Notes: a model not told the origin generated them from the sequence alone. Counted from the first letter of the stretch, positions 25,712-34,066 are shown. The stretch is DNA of 41,260 bases from Flavobacteriales bacterium (GCA_008016945.1 SSGN01000007.1:1-41260), one strand, 5' to 3'. Numbers and translations are program-made.

Positions 25712-26850
25712 GGAAGCCCCAGGTGCTCGTCTTCATCGATTGGTATGCTCCCTACTTCAAGGCGGGTGGGCCGGTGCGGAGCCTGGTGAACCTGGTGGAG
25801 CACCTGGGGGCGCAGGTGCAGTTCCATGTGGTGACCGGTGATCGGGACTATATGGCCACCACCAACGAGGCCGGGGTGCCCATCGACCGATGGACCACGG
25901 CTGAGGCCGGGGAACGGGTCTACCACGCATCGCCCGCCGGAAGGTCCTGGGCCGTATGGCGCCGATTGATCGAAAGCGGTGAATGGGACGTGGTGTACAT
26001 CAACGGGCTGTATTCGCTGTGGTCCACCATCGTGCCACTGTGGCTCCTACGGGGCAGCGGGGTGCGGCGTATCGTGGCCGTGCGCGGCATGCTGGCCAAG
26101 GGCCCCATGCGGCAAAGCGGGCTCAAGAAACGGGCGTTCCTTACCGCGATGAAGTGGCTCGGCGCGTTCAAGGGCGTGGAGTTCCAGGCCACGAACGACG
26201 AAGAGGCCGGGGACATCCGGCGCTGGTTCGGGGCGGGGGCCACCGTGCACCTGGTGCAGAACCTCGCACGCCAGCCTGAGAGCCGGCCACCGGCACCGTT
26301 GTCGAAAAGGGTGGGAGAGGTCAGGCTCGTCAGCTTCGGAAGGATCGCCGAGGAGAAGAACACCCTGTTCGCCATCGAACGCCTGGCCCGGGTGAAGGGG
26401 AAGGTCCACTTCACCCTGTACGGCACCGTGTACGACAAGGACTACCACGCGCGGTGCCAGCGCGCGATCGCGACCTTACCGCCCGCAACGGTGGTGGAAT
26501 GGCACGGGCAGCTTTCCCCCGAACGGGTGGCCGATGCCCTTCGCGAGGCCCACTTCCTCTATATGCCCAGCGTGGGTGAGAACTTCGGTCATGCCATGCT
26601 CGAGGCCCTCACCGCAGGCAGGCCGCTCCTCATCAGCGACCGTACGCCCTGGAAAGGCCTGCTCGCCGCCAACGCCGGCTGGGACCTCCCGCTGGAACAC
26701 CCCGAAGGGTTCGAGGCCGCGCTACAACAAGCCGTGGACATGGATCAGCGGACCTATGATGAACGGGTGCGTGGAGCGTACGCCATGGGTTCACGATATT
26801 TGAACGATCCCGCTCCCGTGCAACGCAGTTTCCGCATGTTCAGGCCATGA
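25708..26850 (+). CDS. Glycosyltransferase family 4 protein
   Basis: A 380-residue GT-B glycosyltransferase, second of the operon. N-terminal domain: VLVFIDWYAPYFKAGGPVRS, the glycine-rich acceptor loop typical of this group (YkfC/PssE-like), and YINGLYSLWS. C-terminal domain: VSFGRIAEEKNTLFAIE, EWHGQLSPERV and the E-x7-E motif in SVGENFGHAMLEAL (~287-300). The resemblance is to glycosyltransferases of colanic-acid-type exopolysaccharide clusters. It overlaps the previous gene by 4 nt and the acetyltransferase gene by 4 nt, pointing to translational coupling. Confidence 0.9.
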   Translation: MRKPQVLVFIDWYAPYFKAGGPVRSLVNLVEHLGAQVQFHVVTGDRDYMATTNEAGVPIDRWTTAEAGERVYHASPAGRSWAVWRRLIESGEWDVVYINGLYSLWSTIVPLWLLRGSGVRRIVAVRGMLAKGPMRQSGLKKRAFLTAMKWLGAFKGVEFQATNDEEAGDIRRWFGAGATVHLVQNLARQPESRPPAPLSKRVGEVRLVSFGRIAEEKNTLFAIERLARVKGKVHFTLYGTVYDKDYHARCQRAIATLPPATVVEWHGQLSPERVADALREAHFLYMPSVGENFGHAMLEALTAGRPLLISDRTPWKGLLAANAGWDLPLEHPEGFEAALQQAVDMDQRTYDERVRGAYAMGSRYLNDPAPVQRSFRMFRP

Positions 26851-27416
26851 CCGCAAGACCACAGGTGGACCTGAGTCGCTTCGACAATACGAAGACCTTC
26901 GACCCTGGTGCCGGGGCGGTGAAACGCACCCTTTGGTACTTCACCAACGCCCTCTTCTTCCTTAACCCATGCTTCCCGTTCCGGTCGCTCAAGCCCATGC
27001 TGTTGCGCCTCTTCGGGGCCAAGGTGGGTAGGGGAGTGGTCATCCATCCGGGGGTCAACATCAAATTCCCATGGAAGCTGTCCATCGGTGATCACTGCTG
27101 GATCGGGCAACGAGCCTGGCTCGACAACCTCGATCGGCTCACCATCGGCGACCATGTGGTGATCAGCCAGGGAGCCATGATCATTCAAGGAAGCCACGAC
27201 TACAAGAAGGTGGATTACCCCACCTACACCAGGCCGGTGGTCCTGGAGAACGGCAGTTGGGTGGGGGCCGGTGCCATCGTCACGCTCGGGGTCACCATGA
27301 AGAGCCACAGCGTGCTGGCGGCGGGCAGCATGGCCAGCAAGGACCTCGAGCCATACACCATCTACCAAGGCAACCCCGCCCAGCCGGTCCGCGAACGGAT
27401 CATCGATCCCGCATGA
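26847..27416 (+). CDS. WcaF-like hexapeptide acetyltransferase
   Basis: A 189-residue left-handed beta-helix acyltransferase, probably adding an acetyl group from acetyl-CoA to a polysaccharide sugar. The N-terminus (VDLSRFDNTKTFDPGAGAVK) and the WYFTNALFFLNPCFPF segment are typical of the WcaF family of colanic acid clusters. Hexapeptide repeats run from ~55 (GRGVVIHPGVNIKFPWKLSI) to ~170, with the catalytic His region in IIQGSHDYKKVDY and a cofactor turn in GSWVGAGAIVTLGV. It overlaps both neighbours by 4 nt. In colanic acid clusters WcaF stands next to WcaE, as here. Confidence 0.9.
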   Translation: MTARPQVDLSRFDNTKTFDPGAGAVKRTLWYFTNALFFLNPCFPFRSLKPMLLRLFGAKVGRGVVIHPGVNIKFPWKLSIGDHCWIGQRAWLDNLDRLTIGDHVVISQGAMIIQGSHDYKKVDYPTYTRPVVLENGSWVGAGAIVTLGVTMKSHSVLAAGSMASKDLEPYTIYQGNPAQPVRERIIDPA

Positions 27417-28159
27417 AGGTCAGCCTCATCACCGTGTGCCGCAACGCCGCCCCTGTGATCGCCGGGTCGGTGGAGAGCGTGCTGGCACAGACCCATCCCG
27501 ATATCGAGTACATCATCATCGATGGCGCCAGCACGGACGGCACCCGGCAACTCCTCGAAGGATACCGCCATGCCATTGCGCACTTCGTGAGCGAACCGGA
27601 CCAAGGGATCTACGACGCCATGAACAAAGGCCTGCGGGCCGCCACCGGCGAGGTGATCGGCTTCGTCAACGCCGGCGACCTGCTCATGACCCCCGAGACC
27701 ATCGCCCACGTGGTCGATGCCTTCCAGCGTTCGCATGCGGAGGCGGTGTACGGCGATATCATCATGGTGGACGAGCACGACATCCACAAGGTGCATCGTA
27801 CCTGGCTCAGCGGCACCTACCACCGGGAGAACTTCCGCCGGGGGTGGATGCCGCCCCATGTGGGCACCTTCATCCGCAAGAGCGCCTACGATCGCTATGG
27901 GCACTTCAACACCGACCTCCGGATCGGCGCCGACTACGAGATCCTGCTGCGCTTCCTCTACCGCCACCGGATCGCCACGGTGCACCTGCGCGAGGTGCTG
28001 GTGCGTTTCCGTTTGGGAGGGATGAGCAATGGCAGCCTCCGTCATATCCTCAAGGCCAACCGCGAGGTGCGCGCTTCGTGGGGCATCAATGGACTGACCG
28101 CACCGCCGTTGCTGGTCACCCGTAAGTTGTGGAGCAAGGTGTTGCAGTTCTTCCACTGA
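27413..28159 (+). CDS. WcaE-like glycosyltransferase family 2 protein
   Basis: A 248-residue GT-A enzyme. The N-terminal nucleotide-sugar site shows VSLITVCRNAAPVI, EYIIIDGASTDGT and SEPDQGIYDAMNKGLRAATG; the acidic metal motif is GFVNAGDLL, and the acceptor region has GADYEILLRF. This combination (SEPD.GIYDAMNKG) is typical of WcaE-type enzymes of colanic-acid-like clusters. It is the last gene of the overlapping operon and is followed by 126 bases without a terminator that I can see. No sugar-nucleotide synthesis, Wzx or Wzy genes are in the window, so the repeat unit structure cannot be inferred. Confidence 0.9.
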   Translation: MKVSLITVCRNAAPVIAGSVESVLAQTHPDIEYIIIDGASTDGTRQLLEGYRHAIAHFVSEPDQGIYDAMNKGLRAATGEVIGFVNAGDLLMTPETIAHVVDAFQRSHAEAVYGDIIMVDEHDIHKVHRTWLSGTYHRENFRRGWMPPHVGTFIRKSAYDRYGHFNTDLRIGADYEILLRFLYRHRIATVHLREVLVRFRLGGMSNGSLRHILKANREVRASWGINGLTAPPLLVTRKLWSKVLQFFH

Positions 28160-28272
28160 TCCCAACAGGTGCAGCGCCACGATCATGTGCATTCATGCGG
28201 AGAGGTGCTGCCCGCCGCCGGATAGGCCCCGATGGCCCTGCCAGCAGGTGTGGTGAAGCCCCGAAGAACCGG

Positions 28273-28280
28273 TATTTTCG
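28273..28280 (+). promoter_or_regulatory. -7 promoter box of yjdM
   Basis: TATTTTCG, 5 nt before the ATG at 28286, leaving little or no 5' leader. Confidence 0.5.
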
Positions 28281-28285
28281 CGGCC

Positions 28286-28624
28286 ATGAGCCAATCATCG
28301 AACTGCCCCGAGTGTCGTTCCGCCATCACCTACCCCACGGGAACCTCGCAGATGTGCGCCGAATGTGGCTACGAATGGAACCCCGAGGAGGTGGCTGCGG
28401 AGCTGGCGGGACCGGTGGTGAAGGATGCCAACGGCAACGTGCTCAAGGATGGAGATGATGTGGTGGTGATCAAGGACCTGCCGGTGAAGGGCATGCCCAA
28501 ACCCGTGAAGGCCGGTACCAAGGTGAGGGGGATCCGTCTGGTGGAGGGCGATCACGACATCGATTGCCGGATCGATGGTTTCGGGGCCATGGGTCTGAAG
28601 AGCATCTACGTGCGCAAGGCCTGA
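28286..28624 (+). CDS. yjdM: YjdM (PhnA-family) zinc ribbon protein
   Basis: A 112-residue protein of the YjdM family, formerly called PhnA. The N-terminal zinc ribbon has two Cys pairs (NCPECRS and MCAECGYEW). The C-terminal beta domain carries VVKDANGNVLKDGDDVVVIK and ends in GLKSIYVRKA, as in E. coli YjdM. Despite the old name, a role in phosphonate use is not established. Start ATG 28286 gives the family N-terminus; an in-frame upstream ATG at 28232 adds 18 residues with no family match. It is convergent with the CvfB gene, 7 nt away. Confidence 0.93.
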   Translation: MSQSSNCPECRSAITYPTGTSQMCAECGYEWNPEEVAAELAGPVVKDANGNVLKDGDDVVVIKDLPVKGMPKPVKAGTKVRGIRLVEGDHDIDCRIDGFGAMGLKSIYVRKA

Positions 28625-28631
28625 TCGGCGC

Positions 28632-29462
28632 TCAGCCGATCCACCGGATGCCGGTATCCTCGATCCGGATGAGCCGCTCTTTGTACAGCGCGCCTACCGC
28701 CTGTTTGAACTGCCGTTTGCTGATGCCGAACTCGTCATGGATCGCTTCGGCCGAACTCTTGTCGGTCAAAGCCAGGTAGCCGCCTTTGGCCTGGATCCGC
28801 TTGGCCACGAGCGCGGTATGCGCATCGATGTAGCGCCGATAACCGATGGGTTGCAGCACGACGTCCAGCTTATGGTCGTCGCGTACCAGTTTCACGTAGC
28901 CGACCAGGCGGTCGCCCACGGATACCGGTTTGAACACATCGCTTTTATGGAGCATGCCGTGATGGATGCCGTTCACGATCACCGCGTAGCCCAGCTCACT
29001 CCGGCCGAATACCAGTAACTCCACCTCGTCTCCGGCGCTTACGGTGAGCCGTTCGTTGTCGAGGAACGACTTCGCACGGGTGCTGCCACGGATCTCTCCC
29101 GTGCTTTCATCGAGGTACACGCGCACCACGTACGATCGCCCTTCTTCCAGGGGGCGTTCCTGCTCCTCTCGCGGCACCAACAACCACGGTTCCAACCCCC
29201 AGTCCATCAGTGCTCCGGTGGGGCGAAGGGCATGCACCCGCATGGTCGCGAAGGCCCCCACCTCAGCCTTGGGCATGCGCGTGGTGGCCACCTGGCGCCC
29301 GTCGCGGTCCGTGTATACGAACACCCGCAAGGTCTCGGCCCGGCCCGTGGGATCCGCGGAGGCGTGGAGCTTCAACTCCACCTCGTCCTCGTCGCCGAGG
29401 ATCAACAGGTCGTGGGAACGGCGCAGGATGCGGAGCTCCTGGATACGGCCGGTGTGGATCAT
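28632..29462 (-). CDS. CvfB-family S1 RNA-binding protein
   Basis: A 276-residue protein of the CvfB family, which in Staphylococcus aureus controls virulence gene expression by binding RNA. Visible layout: N-terminal S1-like beta barrels (about 1-60 and 60-130), a third S1 domain (GDEVELLVFGRSELGYAVIV to GDRLVGYVKLVRDDHKLDVV, ~140-205) and a C-terminal winged helix (DKSSAEAIHDEFGISKRQFK, ~230-276). Its target RNAs here are unknown. ATG 29462 is chosen: it matches the family start, and TACCTTTCG lies 4 nt upstream on the minus strand. The longer open frame to 30119 runs antisense through the next gene and is a shadow. Confidence 0.9.
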   Translation of the reverse strand: MIHTGRIQELRILRRSHDLLILGDEDEVELKLHASADPTGRAETLRVFVYTDRDGRQVATTRMPKAEVGAFATMRVHALRPTGALMDWGLEPWLLVPREEQERPLEEGRSYVVRVYLDESTGEIRGSTRAKSFLDNERLTVSAGDEVELLVFGRSELGYAVIVNGIHHGMLHKSDVFKPVSVGDRLVGYVKLVRDDHKLDVVLQPIGYRRYIDAHTALVAKRIQAKGGYLALTDKSSAEAIHDEFGISKRQFKQAVGALYKERLIRIEDTGIRWIG

Positions 29463-29633
29463 GGCCCGAAAGGTAGGCGGTGGCGCCGTGCTCTTCGGTA
29501 CGGCGGCGCTGTTCGGCCGGATCCATCGCCTTGCACATGTCCGTTGGACCTGCGGGTCCCGGCACAGAGCATGTCTCCCCGCGCACTTGCAGGCCACCGA
29601 AGCCGCATGATCTTTGCACTCGACCCGGTGCCC

Positions 29634-30110
29634 ATGAGCTACGCGGGGATCAACATGAACACCGCTGAACGCCCCGAGGATGTGCCCCGGCTTTTCGTGG
29701 AGCACTGGAACGCCCGGCGTGCCGACCTCATGGCCGCGCTCTTCGAGGAGGATGCCGATTTCGTGAACGTGGTGGGCCTGTGGTGGGAGAACCGCGCGGA
29801 CATCTTCGCGGCGCATGACTACGGCCTGAAGGTGATCTTCAAGGACTCCACCTTGAAGATGGGGCGGGTGAAGGTGCGGCAACTGGCGGAGAATGCGGCC
29901 GTGGTGCATGTGCGCATGCGCCTCAGCGGTCAAACGGCCCATGGCGGCCAAGGCGGCACGCGCCAAACGGTCTTCAGCTTCGTGGTGCGCAAGAGCGAGG
30001 CGGGCTGGCTGTGCGTCTCGGCCCAGAACACGGACATCGTGCCCGGCGCGGAGACCTATATCCGCACGGAAAGCGGCGAGCTGGTCCCGGCCGACTACCG
30101 GAAGAAGTGA
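29634..30110 (+). CDS. SnoaL/DUF4440-like protein
   Basis: A 158-residue cytosolic protein of the NTF2/SnoaL-like fold (SgcJ/EcaC, DUF4440 type): an initial helix with FVEHWNARRADLMAALFEED, then ADFVNVVGLWWENRADIFAA, alternating strands with AVVHVRMRLSG and a final pair SFVVRKSEAGWLCVSAQNTD. Members include small hydrolases and isomerases as well as proteins without known activity, so no reaction is assigned. The start is uncertain: ATG 29634 (MSYAGINMN) or ATG 29655 (MNTAERPED); ATG 29607 is also in frame. It precedes the HMA-AraC regulator by 67 nt, but that gene has its own -7 box. Confidence 0.75.
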   Translation: MSYAGINMNTAERPEDVPRLFVEHWNARRADLMAALFEEDADFVNVVGLWWENRADIFAAHDYGLKVIFKDSTLKMGRVKVRQLAENAAVVHVRMRLSGQTAHGGQGGTRQTVFSFVVRKSEAGWLCVSAQNTDIVPGAETYIRTESGELVPADYRKK

Positions 30111-30165
30111 ACCGCGCATTCATCCGGGCGCGGGCGGGAATGGAGAGGTCCCTTCACCACTGCAC

Positions 30166-30173
30166 TACCTTCG
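30166..30173 (+). promoter_or_regulatory. -7 promoter box of the HMA-AraC regulator
   Basis: TACCTTCG, 4 nt before the ATG at 30178. With a start point about 5 nt after the box, the message would begin at or next to the start codon. Confidence 0.5.
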
Positions 30174-30177
30174 TACC

Positions 30178-30741
30178 ATGCTGCTCACCATCCGCAACAT
30201 GGTCTGCGACCGCTGCAAGGCGGCGGTATGGCGGGTGATCACCGCCCAGGGCCTCACCGTGCGGCATGTGGAACTGGGCGAGGTGGAACTCGGCGGCCAA
30301 CCCACGCTGGACGACCTGCACAAGCTGAACAGCGCCTTGCGCGCCGAGGGCTTCGAGCTCGTGGACGACCGCGACGCCGCACTGATCGCCCGCATCAAGG
30401 CCGTGATCGTGAAACTGGTGCACCACAGCGGCGATACCGACGGGCGGGTGAAGCTGGCCGAGCACATCGCTGGGGCACTGCACAAGGACTACTCCACCCT
30501 CAGCGCGCTGTTCTCGCAAGTGGAGGGCATCACCATCGAGCACTACTTCCTGCTGCAGCGGCTGGAGCGCGTGAAGGAGCTGATCAAGTATGGCGAGCTC
30601 AACCTCAGCGAGATCGCCCACCGCACCGGCTTCAGCAGCGTGGCCCACCTGAGCACCCAGTTCAAGAAGCTCACCGGCCTAACGCCCTCTGCGTTCAAGC
30701 AGATGGGCCAGGGGCGCAAGGAGCTGGACAAGGTGGGGTGA
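30178..30741 (+). CDS. AraC-family regulator with HMA-like metal-sensing N-terminus
   Basis: A 187-residue regulator. The first ~65 residues (LTIRNMVCDRCKAAV, C10 and C13; LRAEGFELVDD) look like a heavy-metal-associated domain: a short strand, then a CxxC that could bind Cu+, a helix and a closing strand. The C-terminal ~100 residues are an AraC DNA-binding domain with two helix-turn-helix units (HYFLLQRLERVKELIKYGEL, LSEIAHRTGFSSVAHLSTQF, KKLTGLTPSAFKQ). A single protein that binds copper and DNA is expected to control the copper genes 4.5-11 kb downstream, which share a 29-nt element. The last 75 nt have a diverged copy at 32722-32796. This short HMA-AraC type occurs beside metal efflux genes in Bacteroidota. 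Confidence 0.85.
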   Translation: MLLTIRNMVCDRCKAAVWRVITAQGLTVRHVELGEVELGGQPTLDDLHKLNSALRAEGFELVDDRDAALIARIKAVIVKLVHHSGDTDGRVKLAEHIAGALHKDYSTLSALFSQVEGITIEHYFLLQRLERVKELIKYGELNLSEIAHRTGFSSVAHLSTQFKKLTGLTPSAFKQMGQGRKELDKVG

Positions 30742-30816
30742 GCTTACGCTCATCACGGGCATGCCATGCACGAGTTGAATGCCGGGAGCCCCAGGCTCGC
30801 GGATGCGATGAATGCG

Positions 30817-32544
30817 CTATTGTTTCATGAAAGGATGTACGGTCGCTTGTTGCGCATCATGCAACTGAAGCAGGTACACTCCAGGCGGAAGCAAGGACAC
30901 GTCCAATGTTGATGGCCCCGTTGAGAGGCGGCCTTCGAGCATCGCGCGACCGGTCATGTCGATCATGCGGTACGGCAAGGCCTGTTCGTGCCCGGTCACG
31001 GTCAGGCGGTCGGTGCAGGGTACCGGAAAAAGTGTTGGAACGGTCGTTCCAGGCGCCTCCTGCGTTCCAAGGCCGATCGCCTGATCGAACGCACAGATAT
31101 AGATCTCTTCGGTCTGTACGGTCTGGACCGTCAAGGAGAAGGAGTCGGTCCATGGATCCACGGGTGCCGTGGCGCGGAAGGCACCGTAGGTGATGATGGT
31201 GCCATCAGCGGCAAGACGGATCCCGTACGCGTTCAGGAAGCCTGTCTCACTTTCCATGAGGCGCGTGGCGAATCCCATCGTTCCATCCTCGGCGTTCAGC
31301 ATCAGCAGGTAGCAATTGGTACTGCTTACGTTGTCCAAGAGATACTCATCGGGTCCGGGGTCGACATCATATGGACCGTAGAGCTTCGCCACGATGTAAA
31401 CGTTGCCGTACCCGTCGATGTCCATTGACTCGATGTCATCGGAGGAGTCGTCGCCCCAGGACACGCCCCAATCACCTTCCATTTCCGCGTTCACACGTAG
31501 GGCGAACGGGTCGTAGACACCGTTCGGCGTATGGATGTTGGTCCCTGGTCCGGGGTCCAGGTCGGATTCGTCCGTGATCGCGCCTGCCATGGTCACGGCT
31601 CCATCGGCTCCGATGGCAGCGAAAACGCTCTGGATCCCGGGAACGTAGACCCCTTGTTGCGGAGCACCTTGTGCGTTGAGGCGGACGATGCCGTATGCGC
31701 TCGACACCGTTTCATCGCCCAGCGTGATGGTGTTCGGTGCCGTGCCGATGGTCCGTTGGCCGCCGAAAGGGAATCCGATGATGATATTGCCGTTGGCCAG
31801 CACGCGCATGGTGTTGGCATTCGGGCCGATCACCTGGTACCACTGGAAAGTGCCGTCTGCCGCATATTTGCTCATAACACCGGTGGCGTTAGTGCCGGCT
31901 TCGAAGGTGACGGTGGCCGGGCCGGGGTCCATGTCAAAGCTTCCTCTAGCTCGCTGGCAATGGAAGATGTTGCCCGATCCATCCACCGCGATCCTGGTGG
32001 CGAGGTCATCATAGGCGCTGCCTTGGCTGAATCCCCACACGAAGTCGCCGTCGGAGGAGTACTTCGTCATGAACACGTCCCAGTCACTGTTCCCGTTGCT
32101 CGAGGTGACCGGGGTCTCCGAAGTGGGAGAAGCATCCAGGTCCGCCGTACCGCGGAAAGAACCGGTGAGAATGATGGAACCATCCGGAGCCACAGCAACG
32201 TTTGATCCGTTGATGCCGCTCGTGCTGGTCAGTGCTACGGCCCACTCCAAGGTGCCGTCGGCCTGCGTGGTGGCGATGAATGTGGAGTTCCCGCCTCCAC
32301 CAACGATCTCCATCACACCGGGACCCAGGTCCAGGTCACGTGTACCGGTGAACATGCCCATGACGACCATGCGGCCGTCCGGGGCTTCGGCTACCTCAAC
32401 GATGGAAGATATCCTGCCCAGGGATCTGGCCCAGCCGAAGGTGGGGGTTTGTGCGATCGCTGGAGTCCAGGTTGTGATGGACAGCATCGCCAATAGGACG
32501 GGGAGTAGGGTTCTGCACATGACCGTAGGATTATGGTTTCTCAT
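30817..32544 (-). CDS. T9SS type A sorting domain-containing delta-60-repeat-like protein
   Basis: A 575-residue secreted protein with signal peptide ending in TTWTPAIAQ (start 32544, or ATG 32520, MCRTLLPVLLAML). Repeats of the theme D-x-D-P-G-P (LDLGPGVMEIVGG, DLDASPTSE, FDMDPGPATV, SDLDPGPGTNIH, YDVDPGPDEYLL) alternate with AxAPDGxxxLTGSF-like strands, as in Bacteroidota proteins with SBBP/delta-60-like propeller repeats. The end (VPTLFPVPCTDRLTVTGHEQ to GVYLLQLHDAQQATVHPFMK) is a type A T9SS C-terminal domain. It seems lower in G+C than the flanking copper genes and is inserted between the intact regulator and the remnant copy, so it may be part of an accessory block. Confidence 0.85.
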   Translation of the reverse strand: MRNHNPTVMCRTLLPVLLAMLSITTWTPAIAQTPTFGWARSLGRISSIVEVAEAPDGRMVVMGMFTGTRDLDLGPGVMEIVGGGGNSTFIATTQADGTLEWAVALTSTSGINGSNVAVAPDGSIILTGSFRGTADLDASPTSETPVTSSNGNSDWDVFMTKYSSDGDFVWGFSQGSAYDDLATRIAVDGSGNIFHCQRARGSFDMDPGPATVTFEAGTNATGVMSKYAADGTFQWYQVIGPNANTMRVLANGNIIIGFPFGGQRTIGTAPNTITLGDETVSSAYGIVRLNAQGAPQQGVYVPGIQSVFAAIGADGAVTMAGAITDESDLDPGPGTNIHTPNGVYDPFALRVNAEMEGDWGVSWGDDSSDDIESMDIDGYGNVYIVAKLYGPYDVDPGPDEYLLDNVSSTNCYLLMLNAEDGTMGFATRLMESETGFLNAYGIRLAADGTIITYGAFRATAPVDPWTDSFSLTVQTVQTEEIYICAFDQAIGLGTQEAPGTTVPTLFPVPCTDRLTVTGHEQALPYRMIDMTGRAMLEGRLSTGPSTLDVSLLPPGVYLLQLHDAQQATVHPFMKQ

Positions 32545-32721
32545 TCACATCGGAGAAGGCATGGAATGTGAACAAAGTTGATCGTGGCGTGCCATGGGCT
32601 CCCGCGCCAGTTCCCGGGCGACGGCCTTGTGCAAGCACCGCTTCGACCCAGGGGGCCTCACAATGCCCGTTCGGGTGATAGGCTTCCATGAGCCCGACCG
32701 GGGACGGCACTGGCATGAGGG

Positions 32722-32796
32722 AAGCTCACCGGCATGACGCCGTCGGACTTCAAGAAGATGGGCCTGGGGAGGAAGGAGCTGGACAAGGTGGGGTGA
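32722..32796 (+). pseudogene. 3' remnant of a second HMA-AraC regulator gene
   Basis: These 75 nt encode KLTGMTPSDFKKMGLGRKEL followed by DKVG and a stop. They match the last 24 codons plus stop of the regulator at 30667-30741, with 65 of 75 bases identical and no gap. Similarity begins abruptly at the AAG codon; the preceding bases show no trace of the rest of the gene. There is no start codon or promoter, so it is a remnant of a duplicated or replaced regulator next to the copper genes. Confidence 0.8.
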
Positions 32797-32811
32797 GGGC
32801 GGGCCCATCAC

Positions 32812-32853
32812 TTAGTCGAATACGATTAGTAAATATTATTTAGTCAATATGTC
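32812..32853 (+). repeat. Three tandem 14-bp repeats upstream of the AAA ATPase gene
   Basis: TTAGTCGAATACGA, TTAGTAAATATTAT and TTAGTCAATATGTC start at 32812, 32826 and 32840, exactly 14 bp apart. The core TTAGT is perfect in all three and an AATA/ATAT follows. The block is very A+T-rich compared with the surroundings and ends 1 nt before the -7 box TACTTTTG at 32855-32862. Likely binding sites for a regulator, possibly the ATPase itself. Confidence 0.75.
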
Positions 32854-32854
32854 T

Positions 32855-32862
32855 TACTTTTG
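32855..32862 (+). promoter_or_regulatory. -7 promoter box of the AAA ATPase gene
   Basis: TACTTTTG, exact TAnnTTTG, only 4 nt before the ATG at 32867; the transcript is expected to start at the start codon itself. Confidence 0.6.
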
Positions 32863-32866
32863 ATCC

Positions 32867-34006
32867 ATGATGATCGACAACCCCTTCGTGGTGAACGTCT
32901 ACGCCTCGCCGGAGCTCTTCTGCGACCGGGAAGCCGAGACCGCCGCGATCGCCAGTGCCCTGCGCAACGGTCGGCACGTGATGCTCTTCAGCCCGCGGCG
33001 CTACGGCAAGACGGGGCTCATCCGGCATGTCTTCGACCACCTCGCGAAGCAGCGCGGTACCCGCACGGTCTTCGCCGACATCTATGCGGCCGACGACGCG
33101 CACGCCTTCAACGTGGTCCTGTTGAACGCCGTGCACGAGGCGCTGAACCCCACCCCGAAGCTCTTCCTGAAGAACGCCATGGCCTGGTTCTCGGCCCTGC
33201 GCCCCGTGGTGCAGTTCGATGAGCTGAGCGGCCAGCCCAGCATCGCCCTCGAACGTGGCCGTACCAACAAGGAGGAGGCCACCACCCGGGAGATCTTCCG
33301 GATCCTGCGCGAACAGAAGCGCACCATCTTCCTCGCCATCGACGAGTTCCAGCAGGTCGCTAACTTTCCCGAGGTGCGCATGGACGCCGTGCTCCGCACC
33401 GAGCTGCAACGCAGTCCCAACGTGCACTGCATCTTCTCCGGCAGCCAGCGCCACATCCTGCAGGACCTCTTCAACAACGCCGCGAAACCCTTCTATGGCA
33501 GCGCCGACCAGGTGGAGCTGCAGCGCATCGGCCGCGAGGTGTACGCCGACTTCGCCTGCAAACTGATGAAGCGACACAAGCGAACGCTGCGGAAGGACGA
33601 TGCGCTGTTCTGCTACGACTGGTGCAACGGCCACACCTATTACGTGCAGGTGCTCTTCAACCGGCTCTTCGGCGATGCACGCGCGCTGGAGCGACCGACC
33701 ATCGTGGAGGTGATGCGCTCGATCATCCGCGAGCAGGACGCGATCATGGCCACCCTGCGCAGTGCGCTCACCAAGGGCCAGTGGGAGCTCTTCGCCGCCA
33801 TCTCCCGCGAGGGCGAAGTGGACACCCCCACCGGCGGTGCGTTCATCCGCAAGCACGGCCTCTCTTCCTCCGCCGCGCTGGTGCATGCCTTACAGGCCCT
33901 GCTCGACCGCGAGCTGGTCTATGTGATCGCCCATCGTCCCGACAGCGGCAAACCGGTGTACGCACCCTACAACCCCTTCCACGGGGCGTGGTTCAAGTAC
34001 CGGTAG
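32867..34006 (+). CDS. AAA-type ATPase of the archaeal ATPase_2 family
   Basis: A 379-residue protein with Walker A in VMLFSPRRYGKTGLI (residues ~39-52; the first Gly of GxxxxGK is Ser), Walker B in RTIFLAIDEFQQV (~150-162), a sensor-like CIFSGSQRH, and a C-terminal winged-helix-like part (EGEVDTPTGGAFIRKHGLSS). These STAND-like ATPases of the ATPase_2 type are common in Bacteroidota, often in several copies and in mobile or accessory contexts; their function is unsettled. ATG 32867 (or 32870) follows a -7 box by 4 nt and three 14-bp repeats. It lies between the regulator remnant and a toxin-antitoxin pair, inside the accessory block. Confidence 0.85.
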   Translation: MMIDNPFVVNVYASPELFCDREAETAAIASALRNGRHVMLFSPRRYGKTGLIRHVFDHLAKQRGTRTVFADIYAADDAHAFNVVLLNAVHEALNPTPKLFLKNAMAWFSALRPVVQFDELSGQPSIALERGRTNKEEATTREIFRILREQKRTIFLAIDEFQQVANFPEVRMDAVLRTELQRSPNVHCIFSGSQRHILQDLFNNAAKPFYGSADQVELQRIGREVYADFACKLMKRHKRTLRKDDALFCYDWCNGHTYYVQVLFNRLFGDARALERPTIVEVMRSIIREQDAIMATLRSALTKGQWELFAAISREGEVDTPTGGAFIRKHGLSSSAALVHALQALLDRELVYVIAHRPDSGKPVYAPYNPFHGAWFKYR

Positions 34007-34066
34007 CAGAAGGGTCAAGCCAGAAAGAACGAAGTAAGAAAGTGTGAGGCGCGATCAGCCGATCCC

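Noticed and set aside
32812..32853. TTAGT repeats considered as a CRISPR array
   Set aside because: Units are only 14 bp with no constant-length unique spacers and no cas genes; they fit operator repeats.
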